6,662 nt of DNA from Planctomycetota bacterium (GTDB lineage Bacteria > Planctomycetota > Phycisphaerae > Sedimentisphaerales > SM23-30). The stretch spans positions 1-6,662 of the forward strand of contig JAKJEP010000193.1 in the NCBI GenBank assembly GCA_022705365.1, written 5' to 3'. Positions within the stretch are counted from its first letter, which is position 1. Each line of letters begins with the position of its first letter. A program made the translations under genes and the position numbers. Positions 5,069-6,662 of this stretch are shown one piece after another. Under the pieces are notes generated by a model. That model worked only from the letters and a program-made list of their open reading frames with translations. It was not told the origin of the DNA and searched no databases.

Positions 5069-6553
5069 TTATGGCCAGACGGGATTGATTTGCCAGATGT
5101 CCAGGGATTTCAGCAGGATTTTACCGTTCCGGGCGGAAAAGGCCAGGCCGCGATCTTCGTTGGGTGGAGAGATGACGCGGGCGATGCAGAGGCAATTGTT
5201 GACAAAAACTTCCAGAACGGATTTGTCACGAAAGATGTGAAGGGTGCATAATTGCCCGTCGTTCGGGAGAGGCAAGGGGATTTTTACGCCATCGATATTT
5301 AGTTCATCTTTTTCATAAGTTATTGGTATAGTTCGTGTTCCATCGGCAGAGCGGAAGAGGTCCAGAGTAAACCGATCATGGGGATTTAGCTGGATGCGGG
5401 CGAGGATTTCCAGGGTGTCGCAGGGGAGGTCTTCCAGCTCAAAAACCTGCTGGCGATTATCTAGGGCCGATTCGGGGAAGGAAAGATGCCGATTACGCAG
5501 GGATTGGAGCTGGGGTCTGGGCTGCTGCTGGAGGGTGAGGTCCGGGGCGAGAGTGAGGATGCGAGGCAGGGTCATGCAGCCGTTCCAGCCTTTATTCTGG
5601 GGCCAGCCGCCGCGGCTTTCGTCGTAGCCATTCCACCAGCCCAGCAGAATCCAGTTTCCATTTTGATCTTTCATGCAGGTCGGGGCGTAGAAATTTTTTC
5701 CGTGGTTGATCAATCCCTGTTTTTCCGGGAGGAATTTGCCTTCTTCCGGATCGAACCGGCCGATAAAATATTCGGCAATGGCGTCGTGGGAGATGATGAG
5801 TATCCATTTTTTGCCCAGAGAGAAAAATGCCGGACATTCGTTGTAAGCGATTTTTGGATCGGGATGTTCAAACAGAATGCCCCGGTATTTCCATTGGGTG
5901 AGATTTTCGTTCTCCGCCTGGTAGAGCAGGACTTTAGGGGCGCCGCCGCCAATTACCATGAAATATTGATTTTCATGGGTAAAGATGAACGGATCGCGCC
6001 AGCCGGGGATGCTGAGGGGGCTATGAAGGGCGTCGGTGAGAATGGGATTGTCGGGGTGTTTTTTCCAGGTGAGCCAGTTTTCATCGGCCGGCAGCGCTAC
6101 CCATTGCTGGGCATTGACATGGCCGATGCTGGTATAGAAAAGCATGGGTTCGCCGGCAGGATTGATGACGGAACAGCCGGAAAAACAGGCTTCTTCTCCT
6201 TTTTCTTTGGAAGGCCAGAGAGCAACGGGGAGATGTTCCCAGGATAGCAGGTCCCGGCTGCGGGCGTGCCCCCAGTGCATGTTTCCCCACTGGTCGCCAT
6301 AGGGATTATGCTGATAGAAGATATGATAATAATTGTTGTAGTATATGGGGCCGTTAATATCGTTCATCCACTGGGCGGGAGGGCGGAAATGGAAAACCGG
6401 CCGCAGGGGGTCGGCCTGCGCGGTGGGGATAGCTGCCTGGATGCCGGCCATGGCCTGATCGACGGCGGGATTTTCCGCCCAAGCGGGGAGGCTGGGGAGT
6501 AAAAGGAAGATCAAGCATAAACGAAAAGATATAATACAGGTATTTTTCGTCAT
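5069..6553 (-). CDS. Secreted glycoside hydrolase family 32 (levanase/invertase-like fructan hydrolase)
   Basis: The 494-residue protein has a Sec signal peptide (about 1-26, cleavage likely after AWA at 24-26). A five-bladed propeller domain (about 55-335) carries the GH32 sites: QWMNDINGP with nucleophile Asp65, FYQHNPYGDQWGNMHWGH at 79-96, FSGCS at 124-128, GWRDPF with Asp187 (transition-state stabiliser), YNECPAF with acid/base Glu239, and YAPTC at 289-293. The C-terminal beta-sandwich (about 350-490) ends with LEVFVNN and SLDIW. It hydrolyses beta-fructosidic bonds in sucrose, inulin or levan outside the cytoplasm; endo or exo action cannot be told. Ile replaces the usual Pro in WMNDPNG. 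ATG 6553 is preferred over an in-frame ATG at 6580, because the latter overlaps trpC and spoils the signal peptide; an AAGAGA precedes it. The trpC stop is 13 bp upstream. Confidence 0.92.
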   Translation of the reverse strand: MTKNTCIISFRLCLIFLLLPSLPAWAENPAVDQAMAGIQAAIPTAQADPLRPVFHFRPPAQWMNDINGPIYYNNYYHIFYQHNPYGDQWGNMHWGHARSRDLLSWEHLPVALWPSKEKGEEACFSGCSVINPAGEPMLFYTSIGHVNAQQWVALPADENWLTWKKHPDNPILTDALHSPLSIPGWRDPFIFTHENQYFMVIGGGAPKVLLYQAENENLTQWKYRGILFEHPDPKIAYNECPAFFSLGKKWILIISHDAIAEYFIGRFDPEEGKFLPEKQGLINHGKNFYAPTCMKDQNGNWILLGWWNGYDESRGGWPQNKGWNGCMTLPRILTLAPDLTLQQQPRPQLQSLRNRHLSFPESALDNRQQVFELEDLPCDTLEILARIQLNPHDRFTLDLFRSADGTRTIPITYEKDELNIDGVKIPLPLPNDGQLCTLHIFRDKSVLEVFVNNCLCIARVISPPNEDRGLAFSARNGKILLKSLDIWQINPVWP

Positions 6554-6566
6554 AATTTCTCTTTTC

Positions 6567-6662
6567 TTATTGGGTACCAAAAAGTTCGTGAAATTTTGCG
6601 GAGATATCGTTACTTTTCATGAGGGTTTCCCCGATTAAGATGCCCTGGAAGCCTGCCTGAAT
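6567..6662 (-). CDS. trpC: Indole-3-glycerol-phosphate synthase, C-terminal end (partial)
   Basis: The last 31 codons of a minus-strand gene enter from the right edge and stop at TAA 6569-6567. The translation contains GFQGILIGETLMKS, the conserved phosphate-binding end of the TrpC (beta/alpha)8 barrel (usual form G.dgvLiGEsLMrs), followed by DISAKFHELFG, the typical last helix. TrpC closes the indole ring of CdRP in tryptophan synthesis, in the cytoplasm. The rest of the gene is outside the window. The GH32 gene follows after 13 bp on the same strand, with no terminator between them, so read-through is expected. The other trp genes cannot be seen. Confidence 0.85.
   Translation of the reverse strand: MQAGFQGILIGETLMKSNDISAKFHELFGTQ

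Noticed and set aside
5486..6247. 253-codon plus-strand open frame opposite the GH32 gene
   Set aside because: It lies wholly antisense to a strongly supported GH32 gene with intact catalytic motifs; the long frame is a by-product of codon bias.
1..6662. CRISPR arrays, insertion sequences or tandem repeats
   Set aside because: No regularly spaced direct repeats, transposase genes or terminal inverted repeats were seen on either strand.

Overview
The window looks like an ordinary bacterial chromosome segment of mixed GC, with a visibly more AT-rich intergenic region near 1.94-2.49 kb. The gene set fits a Gram-negative, probably free-living, carbohydrate-using bacterium: tetrapyrrole/corrinoid enzymes, a membrane-anchored trypsin-like protease, the chromosome-dimer recombinase XerD, a secreted GH32 fructan hydrolase and the end of trpC. 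A Planctomycetota-like source is possible, but this is a weak impression from gene style; no rRNA or marker gene in the window proves it.

Layout. (1) 2-1941, plus strand: a tight cluster of a creatininase-family metal amidohydrolase (5' end outside the window), a single-domain precorrin-2 dehydrogenase/sirohydrochlorin ferrochelatase, and a CobO-type corrinoid adenosyltransferase. The last two are 4 bp apart. (2) 1942-2493: about 550 bp with no credible gene but many inverted repeats. The clearest is an intrinsic terminator on the minus strand at 2066-2097. Just upstream of it, in the minus-strand sense, lies a nested stem structure at 2109-2190. Together they suggest an unannotated minus-strand small RNA. 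A plus-strand sigma-70-like promoter at 2337-2364 probably serves the next gene. (3) 2494-3720, plus: a membrane-anchored serine protease with a coiled-coil stalk and no PDZ domain. (4) 3874-5017, plus: a 62-residue protein with four cysteines followed by xerD, whose ribosome-binding site lies in a perfect hairpin. (5) 5069-6662, minus: a signal-peptide GH32 glycoside hydrolase 13 bp downstream of the 3' end of trpC. It converges on xerD across a 51-bp gap.

Functional links. The precorrin-2 dehydrogenase/ferrochelatase and CobO both belong to siroheme/cobalamin metabolism, so the first cluster is a tetrapyrrole unit with an amidohydrolase of unknown substrate attached. The trpC-GH32 pair has no metabolic link and probably reflects only shared transcription. 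The best candidates for something undescribed are the minus-strand RNA candidate at about 2066-2306 and the tetra-cysteine mini-protein before xerD.
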